Source: CAZFER01 sp964517495
GTDB taxonomy: Bacteria; Hinthialibacterota; Hinthialibacteria; Hinthialibacterales; Hinthialibacteraceae
NCBI GenBank assembly: GCA_964517495.1
Contig: CAZFER010000007.1
Location: forward strand, 62,001-126,000
Reading direction: 5' to 3'
Length of the DNA: 64,000 nucleotides
Part shown: positions 8,093 to 15,895 of the stretch, in pieces
Layout: each line of letters starts with the position of its first letter
Position numbering within the stretch: position 1 is the stretch's first letter
Program-made: the position numbers and the translations under genes
Notes under the pieces: generated by a model
The model's input: only the letters and a program-made list of their open reading frames with translations
Told to the model about the DNA's origin: nothing
Databases searched by the model: none

Positions 8093-10417
8093 ATGAACAA
8101 AATAATTCTTATAAGTTTTCTCGCGCTCTCAATCATTCTTCCAACCCAAGCCGATGATACATGGAAGCAACCCCTATCAGTCAAGGAACAAAAAATCGAA
8201 GAGGGGATTCGACTGAAACACAATATACTTGGGCTCTACCCCTCACAAGTGCAAATCCCCCGGGATGGAGGCCCAATTGACATTACGACAACAAATCCTT
8301 TCGCTGATATTCAGCATGCCGTCTGTTGGACCGCCAATTATCTGGCTGGCTTATCGTATAAATATGCATTCCTCAAAAAGCACGATGCACCTGAAGAGCA
8401 GTTACAGGATGCCAAAGAACGAGCTGATGAGGTCTTCGAAGCTGTTTATCGCTGCCAGCGGGTAACAGGCGTGAAGGGCCTGCAGGCACGTGGCTATTTT
8501 CTTGGCCATGGCGAAACCTACGCCGAACGCCGTAACTCCACCAAACTCCCATTCTGGCGCCAGGGCCAAGTTGATGGGCAGGATTTCCGCTGGGTAGGTG
8601 ATCCCAGCCACCATAACTACAGTGATGCCATTCATGGCCTGGGTCAATATTACACGCTCTCTGCAGAAGGCAAACAAAAGGAACGTGCCCGCCAGGCCAT
8701 TGATGACCTGGTCAGTTATTGGGTGGATAATGATCTGAATATCGATAAGTATGATAAAAGCCTGAGGACCGTCCCCATACTTGGAATCACTGACGGCAAA
8801 ACCCTCAACACCCGTATAATGATGGCCATCGCTGGCGCAAAGATCGCACACCATGCCACAGGCAAGGAAAAGTTCAAAGCGGTTTATGAACGCTTGCTTC
8901 AGCAATACGGCGTTTTGGATTTAAAAACTTTTAAAACTGAGAAAGGTTTCGACGACGCCGAACATGTGTTTTGCCATTTGGATTTGCTCTTCCGCATAGA
9001 GGATAATCCTCAGCGTTTAGCTGCATTTCGAAAGGTCGCTGACGGTTTGTGGCGGCATTACACCAATGATGCCCAGAGTTTGTTTACCTATATCTATTTC
9101 AACATCGCCCCGGATGCCCCCGGTAAAGAGAACGCGTTGCAGGATGCCTATTTTTCTCTGCAAACGTTCCCCACCGATATGACACTCAAACCACAAATGA
9201 ACAGCCTGTTTTCTGACCGCAAACCTCCCTACCCCACTTATCTAGCGGCTTGGGATAATGAATATATTTGGAAAGCCCATCTCCTGCGCGCTGATGGTTG
9301 GCATAGCCGCATCGTGACCGATATCGCAGTCTCCCCGGAAGATCCTATGGTAATATATGCCGCCGGGCAGGCGGGTGGTTTATACCAGGGTAGGGATGGC
9401 GGAAGAACCTGGCAAAACTGGATACCCATCGATCAAAATCTCACCAGCGCTGTTGTGTCTGTGGCCGTTGGAGAACGCAGCCGTATCATCGCAGTAGCCT
9501 GCCATAATGGATTTTATTTATCCACGACTGCAGGGGCCTCTTGGCAGCGTCTACCCATCCCGTATGAGGGAGACCCAAAACAGATCGCCTTTGATTCCCA
9601 ATCATCCAATGTGCTCCATGCTATTTCGTCAAAAGGCGTGTACCGAAGTTTAGACTTCGGCGAAGATTACCTTGGCCAAAGTTGGCAATCGTTAACCGAT
9701 GTTCTACCCCCCTTGGATAACGCTCGTTTTTACCTTGCCCAGGGGGATCCAGGACGAATTTACGCCGTATCAGCACACCGTATATTCACCCGATCATTAA
9801 TGGATGACGAATGGATACGGGGTGCTGATTTTGGCTTGGGTGAGTATGCCGAAACCTATCCCTGGTTAGCGATTGATCCAAAAGATCCTGCTCATCTCAT
9901 CACTGGCTATTTTTCTGACTACGAGGCGTTTGGTGCACTTTCCATTTTGCAGGAAAGCCATGACGCCGGACAAAGTTGGACCAATGATATGGAAACCGTA
10001 TTCAAAACCATTTCCGAAAAGGGACTGAGAGGTATCCTGGCACTGGGAACACAAGGCAAGATCAATGAACTGATTTTCGATTCACAGCAGCCTAATCAAC
10101 TATACGCCATCACTGATCGTGGCATCATGAAAAGCCAGGATGGCGGTCTATCGTGGACCAAGCACTTGGAAGGTTTTACTATCCCATTGGCACGAAGCCT
10201 CTTTCAACCTCAGCACAGTGAATGGCTATTTGCTGGAACACCAGGTGGATTGTTTATCTCAAAGGATCAAGGTGAAACCTGGCAGGATGGCAACCTCTGG
10301 CTGCAATTCGATAAAAACAACCGCCGTGAATTGGGAGGCGCTGCCTTCATTGATGCTTACTGGCGAGGCCGCTATTACGGTTTTATTGACGACCAAACCG
10401 CGTCAGCGAACTCCTAA
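8093..10417 (+). CDS. Secreted two-domain protein: alpha/alpha-barrel plus BNR/sortilin-type propeller
   Basis: 774 residues with an N-terminal signal peptide ending near P-T-Q-A-D. Residues 40-400 are helical with conserved W/H/D positions (H-A-V-C-W-T-A-N-Y, P-S-H-H-N-Y-S-D-A-I-H-G-L, A-A-W-D-N-E-Y) and look like an alpha/alpha toroid of the six-hairpin glycosidase kind. From about residue 405 it becomes a propeller with Asp-box motifs: D-G-G-R-T-W near 435, A-G-A-S-W near 480, D-A-G-Q-S-W near 624, D-G-G-L-S-W near 683 and D-Q-G-E-T-W near 725. A sulfatase gene follows 100 bases downstream on the same strand, suggesting joint work on a sulfated or complex glycan. Confidence 0.7.
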   Translation: MNKIILISFLALSIILPTQADDTWKQPLSVKEQKIEEGIRLKHNILGLYPSQVQIPRDGGPIDITTTNPFADIQHAVCWTANYLAGLSYKYAFLKKHDAPEEQLQDAKERADEVFEAVYRCQRVTGVKGLQARGYFLGHGETYAERRNSTKLPFWRQGQVDGQDFRWVGDPSHHNYSDAIHGLGQYYTLSAEGKQKERARQAIDDLVSYWVDNDLNIDKYDKSLRTVPILGITDGKTLNTRIMMAIAGAKIAHHATGKEKFKAVYERLLQQYGVLDLKTFKTEKGFDDAEHVFCHLDLLFRIEDNPQRLAAFRKVADGLWRHYTNDAQSLFTYIYFNIAPDAPGKENALQDAYFSLQTFPTDMTLKPQMNSLFSDRKPPYPTYLAAWDNEYIWKAHLLRADGWHSRIVTDIAVSPEDPMVIYAAGQAGGLYQGRDGGRTWQNWIPIDQNLTSAVVSVAVGERSRIIAVACHNGFYLSTTAGASWQRLPIPYEGDPKQIAFDSQSSNVLHAISSKGVYRSLDFGEDYLGQSWQSLTDVLPPLDNARFYLAQGDPGRIYAVSAHRIFTRSLMDDEWIRGADFGLGEYAETYPWLAIDPKDPAHLITGYFSDYEAFGALSILQESHDAGQSWTNDMETVFKTISEKGLRGILALGTQGKINELIFDSQQPNQLYAITDRGIMKSQDGGLSWTKHLEGFTIPLARSLFQPQHSEWLFAGTPGGLFISKDQGETWQDGNLWLQFDKNNRRELGGAAFIDAYWRGRYYGFIDDQTASANS

Positions 10418-10517
10418 TTTAGGCCAGCGATTGTGCTAGATCGGTCTGTATTGATTTGATATGCTAGGATAGTAAAAATGTATATAAATCACATTTCAAT
10501 AATGGAGACGATAACCC

Positions 10518-12410
10518 ATGAATACCCTTAATCGACGACGATTTGTTCAGACTACCGGTTTAACCGCGGCAGGCGCTATGCTGAGCGGTTTAAACAGCCA
10601 GGCAGCCCAGTCTAACGAAAAACCGAACATTTTATGGCTGACTGCCGAAGATTTGAGTCCTCACTTGGGATGTTTTGGGGATAACTACGCGGTTACTCCC
10701 AACTTGGATCGTTTGGCGGCAAAAGGGGTACGATACACCAATGCATATGCGACTGCACCTGTCTGTACCCCAGCCCGTTCCAGTATCATCACCGGTGTGT
10801 ATGCAAGTTCGCTGGGCACCCAACACTTGCGAGGTGAAATGCCGCTGGCCAAGAATATTCACTGCTTTACTGAATTCCTGCGCGAAGCGGGATACTACTG
10901 CAGCAACAATGTTAAAGAGGATTACAATTTCAAAACACCTGAAAACGCCTGGGATGAATCCAGCACCAAAGCCCATTGGCGGGGTCGTCAGGAAGGGCAG
11001 CCTTTCTTTAGCGTGTTTAACTTTATGACTACCCATCAAAGCCGTACTCGTTATTCGCCAGAAGAACTGGAAAAAGTGAATGAGGAACTCAAGCCAGAAG
11101 AACGCCGTGATCCAGATAAAGTACCACTACCACCCTATTACCCCGATACACCCACCGTTCGCAATAATATGGCGGCTTTTTACACGCAGATCACCCGCAT
11201 GGATAAACAAGTCAAAGACATTCTTGATCAATTGGAAGAAGATGGGCTAACCGAAAACACCATCGTCTTCTTCTACGGTGATCATGGTGACGGCCTCCCA
11301 CGTGGTAAACGCTGGCTGCATGACAGCGGGACTCAGGTCCCCTTTATCATCTACTTCCCTCCCAAATTCCAACACCTGGCACCCGCTGAAGCCGGAAGTG
11401 TGGTTGAAGAGATGATTAGTTTCGCCGACCTGGCGCCGACTATACTCAGTATCGTCGGCCTGGATATTCCCGATTACATCCAAGGCCGTGCTTTTTTAGG
11501 CCAAGCCAGGGAATCTGAGCCAAAATATATCTTTGGTATTCGAGACCGTATCGACGAAGTGCTGGAATTAAGCCGGTCGGTTCGCGACCGAAAATATCTA
11601 TATATCCGCAATTTCTACCCCCATCGTGCACGCATGCAGCGTAGCTTCTTCTCTGAAATCACTCCCATCCGTAAAGAACTGCGCCGATTGGATAAAGAAG
11701 ACAAGTTAGAAGGTGATGAAGCCTGGCTGATGAGCGATACGGTACCTGCCGAAGAACTCTACGATACCGAGGCCGATCCCAATCAGTTAAACAACCTCAT
11801 TGATCATCCCGAACACAGCCAAACCGTCAAACGGCTTCGCCGAGTACTGTTTCAATGGATTGTGGAAACCAAAGACACCGCCTTTATGCCAGAGCAGGAA
11901 ATGATCCGCCGTGCAAATGGCAAATCACCTTATGATGCCGTTCGCCAACCGGGTGTGTATCCCATCCGAAAGATCCTACGGGTAGCCAGCCGAATTGGCA
12001 TGGGAACTGACCATATCGACGAATTCAAACACGCCCTCAATGATTCTGATCCCGCCATGCGTTATTGGGGCGCCAACGGCCTGGCCGCTTTGGGTAAAGA
12101 CGCCAAATCGGCGTTGAAAGAACTTCACAAAGCACTTAAGGATGACTCACCCCCCGTCCGCTATGCTGTCGCTGAAGCAGTTTGTAAGCTGGGACAGTGT
12201 GATGAAGCCCTGCCCGTGTTAATCAATGGATTACAGGATGAAAACGTCATGAACAACTTGCATGCTTCCATCATTCTTATGGCCATCGGTGATGCCGCCA
12301 AACCCGCCGTTCCCCAAATGAAAGCCACGGCCAAACGCCTGGAAGGCTTAGAAGATCACGGGTGGTACACACGGGAAAATTTGGAATATATGGTTGCGAA
12401 ATTTGAATGA
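10518..12410 (+). CDS. Secreted type I sulfatase with HEAT-like C-terminal tail
   Basis: 630 residues. The leader N-R-R-R-F-V-Q-T-T-G-L-T-A-A-G-A looks like a twin-arginine signal. The sulfatase core starts at P-N-I-L-W-L-T-A-E-D. The modification motif C-T-P-A-R is at Cys83 (C-x-P-x-R, Cys converted to formylglycine), and a second metal-site block, Y-G-D-H-G-D, is near residue 254. It would hydrolyse sulfate esters in the periplasm or outside; the substrate is unknown. Residues 500-620 contain helical repeats (A-M-R-Y-W-G-A-N-G-L-A-A-L-G, then P-V-R-Y-A-V-A-E-A) of HEAT/PBS type. This tail is seen in a subset of planctomycete-type sulfatases. The RBS is TGGAG upstream. No anaerobic or FGE maturase gene is in the window. 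Confidence 0.9.
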   Translation: MNTLNRRRFVQTTGLTAAGAMLSGLNSQAAQSNEKPNILWLTAEDLSPHLGCFGDNYAVTPNLDRLAAKGVRYTNAYATAPVCTPARSSIITGVYASSLGTQHLRGEMPLAKNIHCFTEFLREAGYYCSNNVKEDYNFKTPENAWDESSTKAHWRGRQEGQPFFSVFNFMTTHQSRTRYSPEELEKVNEELKPEERRDPDKVPLPPYYPDTPTVRNNMAAFYTQITRMDKQVKDILDQLEEDGLTENTIVFFYGDHGDGLPRGKRWLHDSGTQVPFIIYFPPKFQHLAPAEAGSVVEEMISFADLAPTILSIVGLDIPDYIQGRAFLGQARESEPKYIFGIRDRIDEVLELSRSVRDRKYLYIRNFYPHRARMQRSFFSEITPIRKELRRLDKEDKLEGDEAWLMSDTVPAEELYDTEADPNQLNNLIDHPEHSQTVKRLRRVLFQWIVETKDTAFMPEQEMIRRANGKSPYDAVRQPGVYPIRKILRVASRIGMGTDHIDEFKHALNDSDPAMRYWGANGLAALGKDAKSALKELHKALKDDSPPVRYAVAEAVCKLGQCDEALPVLINGLQDENVMNNLHASIILMAIGDAAKPAVPQMKATAKRLEGLEDHGWYTRENLEYMVAKFE

Positions 12411-12460
12411 TTGAATATCCCATTTTTAATTGAATACAACCATTCTTTAAATATTGTATT

Positions 12461-12499
12461 ATCCCCTTTTTCACTACCGATTAAGGGGATTTGTTTTTT
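12461..12499 (+). terminator. Intrinsic terminator after the sulfatase gene
   Basis: ATCCCCTT at 12461-12468 pairs with AAGGGGAT at 12483-12490 and is followed by TTGTTTTTT. It lies 50 bases after the sulfatase stop. Confidence 0.7.
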
Positions 12500-12566
12500 G
12501 TGATCGTTTTTGATCATTATTCCTTTCTTGGATATAATGAATAGTTGTATGTAAAGGGATATGAAG

Positions 12567-12866
12567 ATGATCTGTTCCCAAGCGTTTTGGCATAAAATGA
12601 AAAAGGGCATCCCGCTTCTGGTTGTGATGGCGGCATGGGTGTTTCTTTTTCATGAGGGGCTGCATGTTCATCATCACAATGAGGAAACCAAGTGCAGTCT
12701 TTATCGTGTTGCTGCATGGGGATTCACCCATCCGGTTGACGATCATACTGATTTCCTTCCACTTCTTTCTGATTTTGAATGGCGGATATGTTTGGATGAA
12801 CAACATGTCTCTATTCCTGCCATTCAACATTCTGCTTCTCCACGTTCCCCACCGTTTGTTGGTTAA
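12567..12866 (+). CDS. Small His/Cys-containing membrane protein
   Basis: 99 residues. The ATG at 12567 is preferred because an AAAGGG site ends 8 bases upstream; an ATG at 12561 would be too close. One membrane helix (about residues 14-30, I-P-L-L-V-V-M-A-A-W-V-F-L-F) is followed directly by H-E-G-L-H-V-H-H-H-N-E-E-T-K-C. A second Cys lies in W-R-I-C-L-D-E-Q-H, and the tail is S-P-R-S-P-P-F-V-G. Small proteins with a helix, a His cluster, a few Cys and an R-x-P-P end occur next to metal-efflux genes, so metal binding is plausible. No efflux gene is adjacent here. The antisense frame over the same bases is treated as a shadow. Confidence 0.5.
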   Translation: MICSQAFWHKMKKGIPLLVVMAAWVFLFHEGLHVHHHNEETKCSLYRVAAWGFTHPVDDHTDFLPLLSDFEWRICLDEQHVSIPAIQHSASPRSPPFVG

Positions 12867-12971
12867 GATATTTACATTGTTTTTCAACTCTGATGGTTAA
12901 GAATGATCGTATAGTTGGATCATTTCATTTCTGTGTTCATTTCACTCAATACAAGAATGTGAGGTATATTT

Positions 12972-13520
12972 ATGTATATACAAGATAAACATGCATTTAC
13001 ATTAATCGAACTATTAATCGTTGTTGCCATTATCGGTATCCTGGCCGCAATAGCAGTACCAAATTTTCTAAATGCCCAAATCCGAGCCAAAGTGGCGCGG
13101 GTTAATTCCGAACTTAAAACAGTTTCCACGGCCGTTGAAATGTACCGGATCGACAACAATCAGGTCCCTTTTTATTTAAATCCCCATGATATGGATCCAG
13201 CACCTCATTTTTTGCCTTATCGGCTGACGACACCAGTCCCCCATTTATCATCATTGTTCAATGAAATTTTTCCCGCTCGCAATGCACCAGATTCGATCCA
13301 TGAAGACCACGAATTCCATTATTTCAACCGTCCTCAAAGCCCACAAATCGTTACGGCAAAAGCCAATGCCTATTCCGAACAAACCCGCGGCGCTGGTGAA
13401 CGTTATATGTGGTTTTCATTCAGCCACGGGCCAGATACCTGGGGCGATGGGGCTGAGATCATTTATGATCCAACCAATGGTATTAGAAGTTCAGGTGATA
13501 TTGCCTATTTTGGATCGTAA
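12972..13520 (+). CDS. GspG-like pseudopilin / prepilin-type protein
   Basis: 182 residues with leader M-Y-I-Q-D-K-H-A then F-T-L-I-E-L-L-I-V-V-A-I-I-G and A-V-P-N-F-L-N-A-Q-I-R-A-K. The N-terminal helix is identical in protein sequence to those at 1386 and 13820, although the codons differ widely. The C-terminal block reads H-G-P-D-T-W-G-D-G, then T-N-G-I-R-S-S-G-D-I-A-Y-F-G-S, parallel to the calcium-site end of GspG. GAGGT upstream serves as RBS. The next pseudopilin starts 300 bases downstream with its own RBS and a repeat-like hairpin between them. Confidence 0.85.
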   Translation: MYIQDKHAFTLIELLIVVAIIGILAAIAVPNFLNAQIRAKVARVNSELKTVSTAVEMYRIDNNQVPFYLNPHDMDPAPHFLPYRLTTPVPHLSSLFNEIFPARNAPDSIHEDHEFHYFNRPQSPQIVTAKANAYSEQTRGAGERYMWFSFSHGPDTWGDGAEIIYDPTNGIRSSGDIAYFGS

Positions 13521-13670
13521 ATGGTTCTCTTTTAAAAAATGGAACGGGCCGGTTGGAAAAACTGGCTCAATCTCATCATATAACTTTTATACAATTCTTG
13601 ACTTTGGATATATATCCTTCATCAATTTTTTGTGATAAATTAATCCAGTTGTAAATTGTAAGCCGTTTGA

Positions 13671-13716
13671 AGTACCATTCCCCTTCCAATAATGGGAGGG
13701 GCTAGGGGTGGATCGA
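13671..13716. repeat. G/C-run palindromic intergenic repeat
   Basis: Between two pseudopilin genes is TTCCCCTTCCAATAATGGGA, continuing as GGGGCTAGGGGTGGAT. CCCTTCC..GGGAGGG can fold, and a further AGGGGTGG follows. A related pattern (TCCCCCCTTGATGGGGGGAT then TTAGGGGGG) lies at about 50789-50820, so this is probably a dispersed REP-like element. The rest of the 13521-13819 spacer is AT-rich without a gene. Confidence 0.45.
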
Positions 13717-13819
13717 GAAAAATAGGCTAGGGACAATATACGTTTTCACTCCATTTATACTTCATACACTGATACGTTACACTTAGTTTAATTTTATACT
13801 AAAGAAGGGGAGGACTCTC

Positions 13820-14455
13820 ATGCGAAGAAAGAAGGGATTCACTTTGATTGAGTTGTTGATTGTTGTGGCGATTATTGGGATTTTAGCGGCAATTGCGGTT
13901 CCAAACTTTTTGAATGCCCAGATACGGGCAAAAATCGCACGCACCAAGAGCGATGTCCGAATGCTGGACGATCAGGCGGTGATTCGTAATTTGGACACGG
14001 GATTGTGGTTGATTGATGGGAATGATGTTGGCCAGGCGGAAAACTGTGAATTCCCAGGCGGTACCAATTATTGGGGTTTGACACCACAACAAGCGGGTGT
14101 GGATACACAAGGGGCGTTGGGGAACAACTTTTTCAACGGACAGATTTATGCACAGCTGACCACCCCGGTTAATTATATCGGTTCCATCCCCAAGGATCCC
14201 TTCGCCAACGGTTTGTTTTATGGGTATGAAGATCGTGGCTGTGCTAACGCACCAATTGGTACGCATTACCTATTTTTTGCCAGCGGTCCGGATGGAGATA
14301 CGTTTGATTGGTATATTGGTCGTCATGCGACTCCTTATAAAGCCAGTAATGGCCTAACATCAAATGGTGATATTTGGCGATCCCGCTTCCTCCGCGTCCG
14401 TCCCGGTGAAGGAGATTTGTACCGGCAAGAGATTTTTGAGGATTATTGGGACTAA
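13820..14455 (+). CDS. GspG-like pseudopilin / prepilin-type protein
   Basis: 211 residues. Leader M-R-R-K-K-G, then the usual F-T-L-I-E-L-L-I-V-V-A-I-I-G helix with Glu at +5. The RBS GGGGAGGA lies 6 bases before the ATG. The soluble part is larger than in its neighbours and rich in Asn/Gly. The conserved end is present: S-G-P-D-G-D-T, then S-N-G-L-T-S-N-G-D-I. It is followed by an extra 20-residue extension (R-S-R-F-L-R-V-R-P-G...) that the other four lack. A CBM9-like secreted protein gene follows after a terminator. Confidence 0.85.
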   Translation: MRRKKGFTLIELLIVVAIIGILAAIAVPNFLNAQIRAKIARTKSDVRMLDDQAVIRNLDTGLWLIDGNDVGQAENCEFPGGTNYWGLTPQQAGVDTQGALGNNFFNGQIYAQLTTPVNYIGSIPKDPFANGLFYGYEDRGCANAPIGTHYLFFASGPDGDTFDWYIGRHATPYKASNGLTSNGDIWRSRFLRVRPGEGDLYRQEIFEDYWD

Positions 14456-14663
14456 TAATATTTGTATGCCAGGCTGTCAATGGACTAAGTCGAAGATGTC
14501 AACTCAAAACCTTCAGTATCACTTTCAAATGGCAGTTTTTATAGATGACTGTTAATCTATATATTGCTATTAATTTAACCATTTTTCATGTTCCATAAGG
14601 ATTAAGATTTCTTTGCTGTTCTGTTAAATCTGGATTGACATTTATTAATATATTTTGAACAAT

Positions 14664-14697
14664 AAAAGCTGGCCATTTGTAAAGGCCGGCTTTTTTG
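14664..14697 (+). terminator. Intrinsic terminator between pseudopilin and CBM9-like gene
   Basis: AAAAGCTGGCC at 14664-14674 pairs with GGCCGGCTTTT at 14684-14694 with one wobble pair, and a T-run continues to 14696. The surrounding 14456-14795 spacer holds no gene that I can support. Confidence 0.75.
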
Positions 14698-14795
14698 TTA
14701 TGAAAGGGGGGATGCGTATTTGATATAGGATTACTTTATCAAATCCCGAAGATCGATATCAAGTTCATATTACCATGCTACATAGGAGAGAAAAT

Positions 14796-15824
14796 ATGAA
14801 GAAAGACGTACTAACCATCATTGCCTTGTTAATCTTACCACTTAGTGCTTTTGCCCAAACAGACAAAATCCTGGACTTTGATTACAGTGCCGATGGACCC
14901 TGGAATGATCCGGAACTAACGGAAATGGAAGTACCCAAAGTTCCAGTGGGGGCTATCACATTGGATGGACAGGTTTCGGCTGGGGAGTATGGAGGTTTTG
15001 AAAGCATTGATATCATTCCCGCTGAATCAGGCTGGCCGTTGAACTGGCCAGGGGAACGTGAATGGGATGGCCCGGATGATTCCAGCTTCAAATTTTATCT
15101 GGCTCATGATGAAGACAACATTTATCTTGGGGTTGATGTGAAAGATGATGTCTTAAGCCAGGATGCGGAGGCCAGCGGTTCTTTTTGGCAGGATGATGCC
15201 ATCGAAGTCATTATTTTGCCCGATAACCTTATTCCACCCGACCTAACGGGCGTTCCACGTGGCTTAAATGGCGCTACCTTTGATTGGGGAGCGCATACTT
15301 ACTTTACCTATAATGAAAAGATGCGTGGAATTGAACCGAATGGAGAAGACTCTCTTGGACAGTCTTGGGCAGCATCCGATTGGACTTTCGGACCGGATGG
15401 AGATATTACCTCGAAAGGCTCTGAAACGGATACCGGTTGGATGCTGGAAGTCCGAATCGCCAAGCGCTTGCTTCAAGGGACAGAGATTCCCCTGCCGTGG
15501 CTGGATACGGAAGGTGAAACATATGACATCGATTTGGAAACCCACCCCATCTCTTTTGCCATTGGGATCGATGATGACGATGCAAAATTGCCGGATCGCA
15601 CCGGTTTTGAATTACAGTACTGGTGGCCAGTTACAAACCGCCTGAGCACTGAGTTTGGAAATTTCGGCGAGGAATTGTTTACTTGGAGCCGTGCGGAAAT
15701 CGAAGCAGGTGATCATATAGACTATTATGAAACCGTACCAGGTGAACGCCTTAATGGTGGTTCGCTGGGTATTATTCGGCTTTCATCTGAAATAACCCAG
15801 GTAACTGACTGGACGTTATATTGA
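14796..15824 (+). CDS. Secreted CBM9/DOMON-like carbohydrate-binding protein with C-terminal W-T-L-Y tag
   Basis: 342 residues from the ATG at 14796, chosen because GGAGAG lies just upstream and the signal peptide M-K-K-D-V-L-T-I-I-A-L starts there. The mature protein has the family 9 carbohydrate-binding pattern: I-T-L-D-G-Q-V-S-A-G-E-Y near the start, then F-K-F-Y-L-A-H-D-E-D-N-I-Y-L-G-V-D-V, then W-Q-D-D-A-I-E-V. Later comes G-W-M-L-E-V-R-I-A-K-R. It probably binds sugar outside the cell and carries no catalytic domain. The last residues Q-V-T-D-W-T-L-Y match the ends of proteins at 274, 38745 and 41234. A terminator follows at 15850. Confidence 0.75.
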   Translation: MKKDVLTIIALLILPLSAFAQTDKILDFDYSADGPWNDPELTEMEVPKVPVGAITLDGQVSAGEYGGFESIDIIPAESGWPLNWPGEREWDGPDDSSFKFYLAHDEDNIYLGVDVKDDVLSQDAEASGSFWQDDAIEVIILPDNLIPPDLTGVPRGLNGATFDWGAHTYFTYNEKMRGIEPNGEDSLGQSWAASDWTFGPDGDITSKGSETDTGWMLEVRIAKRLLQGTEIPLPWLDTEGETYDIDLETHPISFAIGIDDDDAKLPDRTGFELQYWWPVTNRLSTEFGNFGEELFTWSRAEIEAGDHIDYYETVPGERLNGGSLGIIRLSSEITQVTDWTLY

Positions 15825-15849
15825 GTAAACAAGCACGTTTAATATATTC

Positions 15850-15890
15850 GGCCAATGGTAAGCCAACCCCACCATTGGCCTTTTCTTTTG
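15850..15890 (+). terminator. Intrinsic terminator after the CBM9-like gene
   Basis: GGCCAATGG at 15850-15858 pairs with CCATTGGCC at 15872-15880, followed by TTTTCTTTT. It ends the plus-strand unit just before the stop of the converging M1 peptidase gene. Confidence 0.8.
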
Positions 15891-15895
15891 TGGGA

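Noticed and set aside
12474..12887. Long minus-strand frame opposite the small His-rich membrane protein
   Set aside because: It lacks recognisable features, covers a plus-strand terminator, and the plus-strand frame has an RBS and a clear membrane helix. Treated as a shadow.
13261..13635. Overlapping plus-strand frame inside the pseudopilin gene
   Set aside because: It lies in another frame of a gene with strong family evidence and has no own signal; shadow frame.
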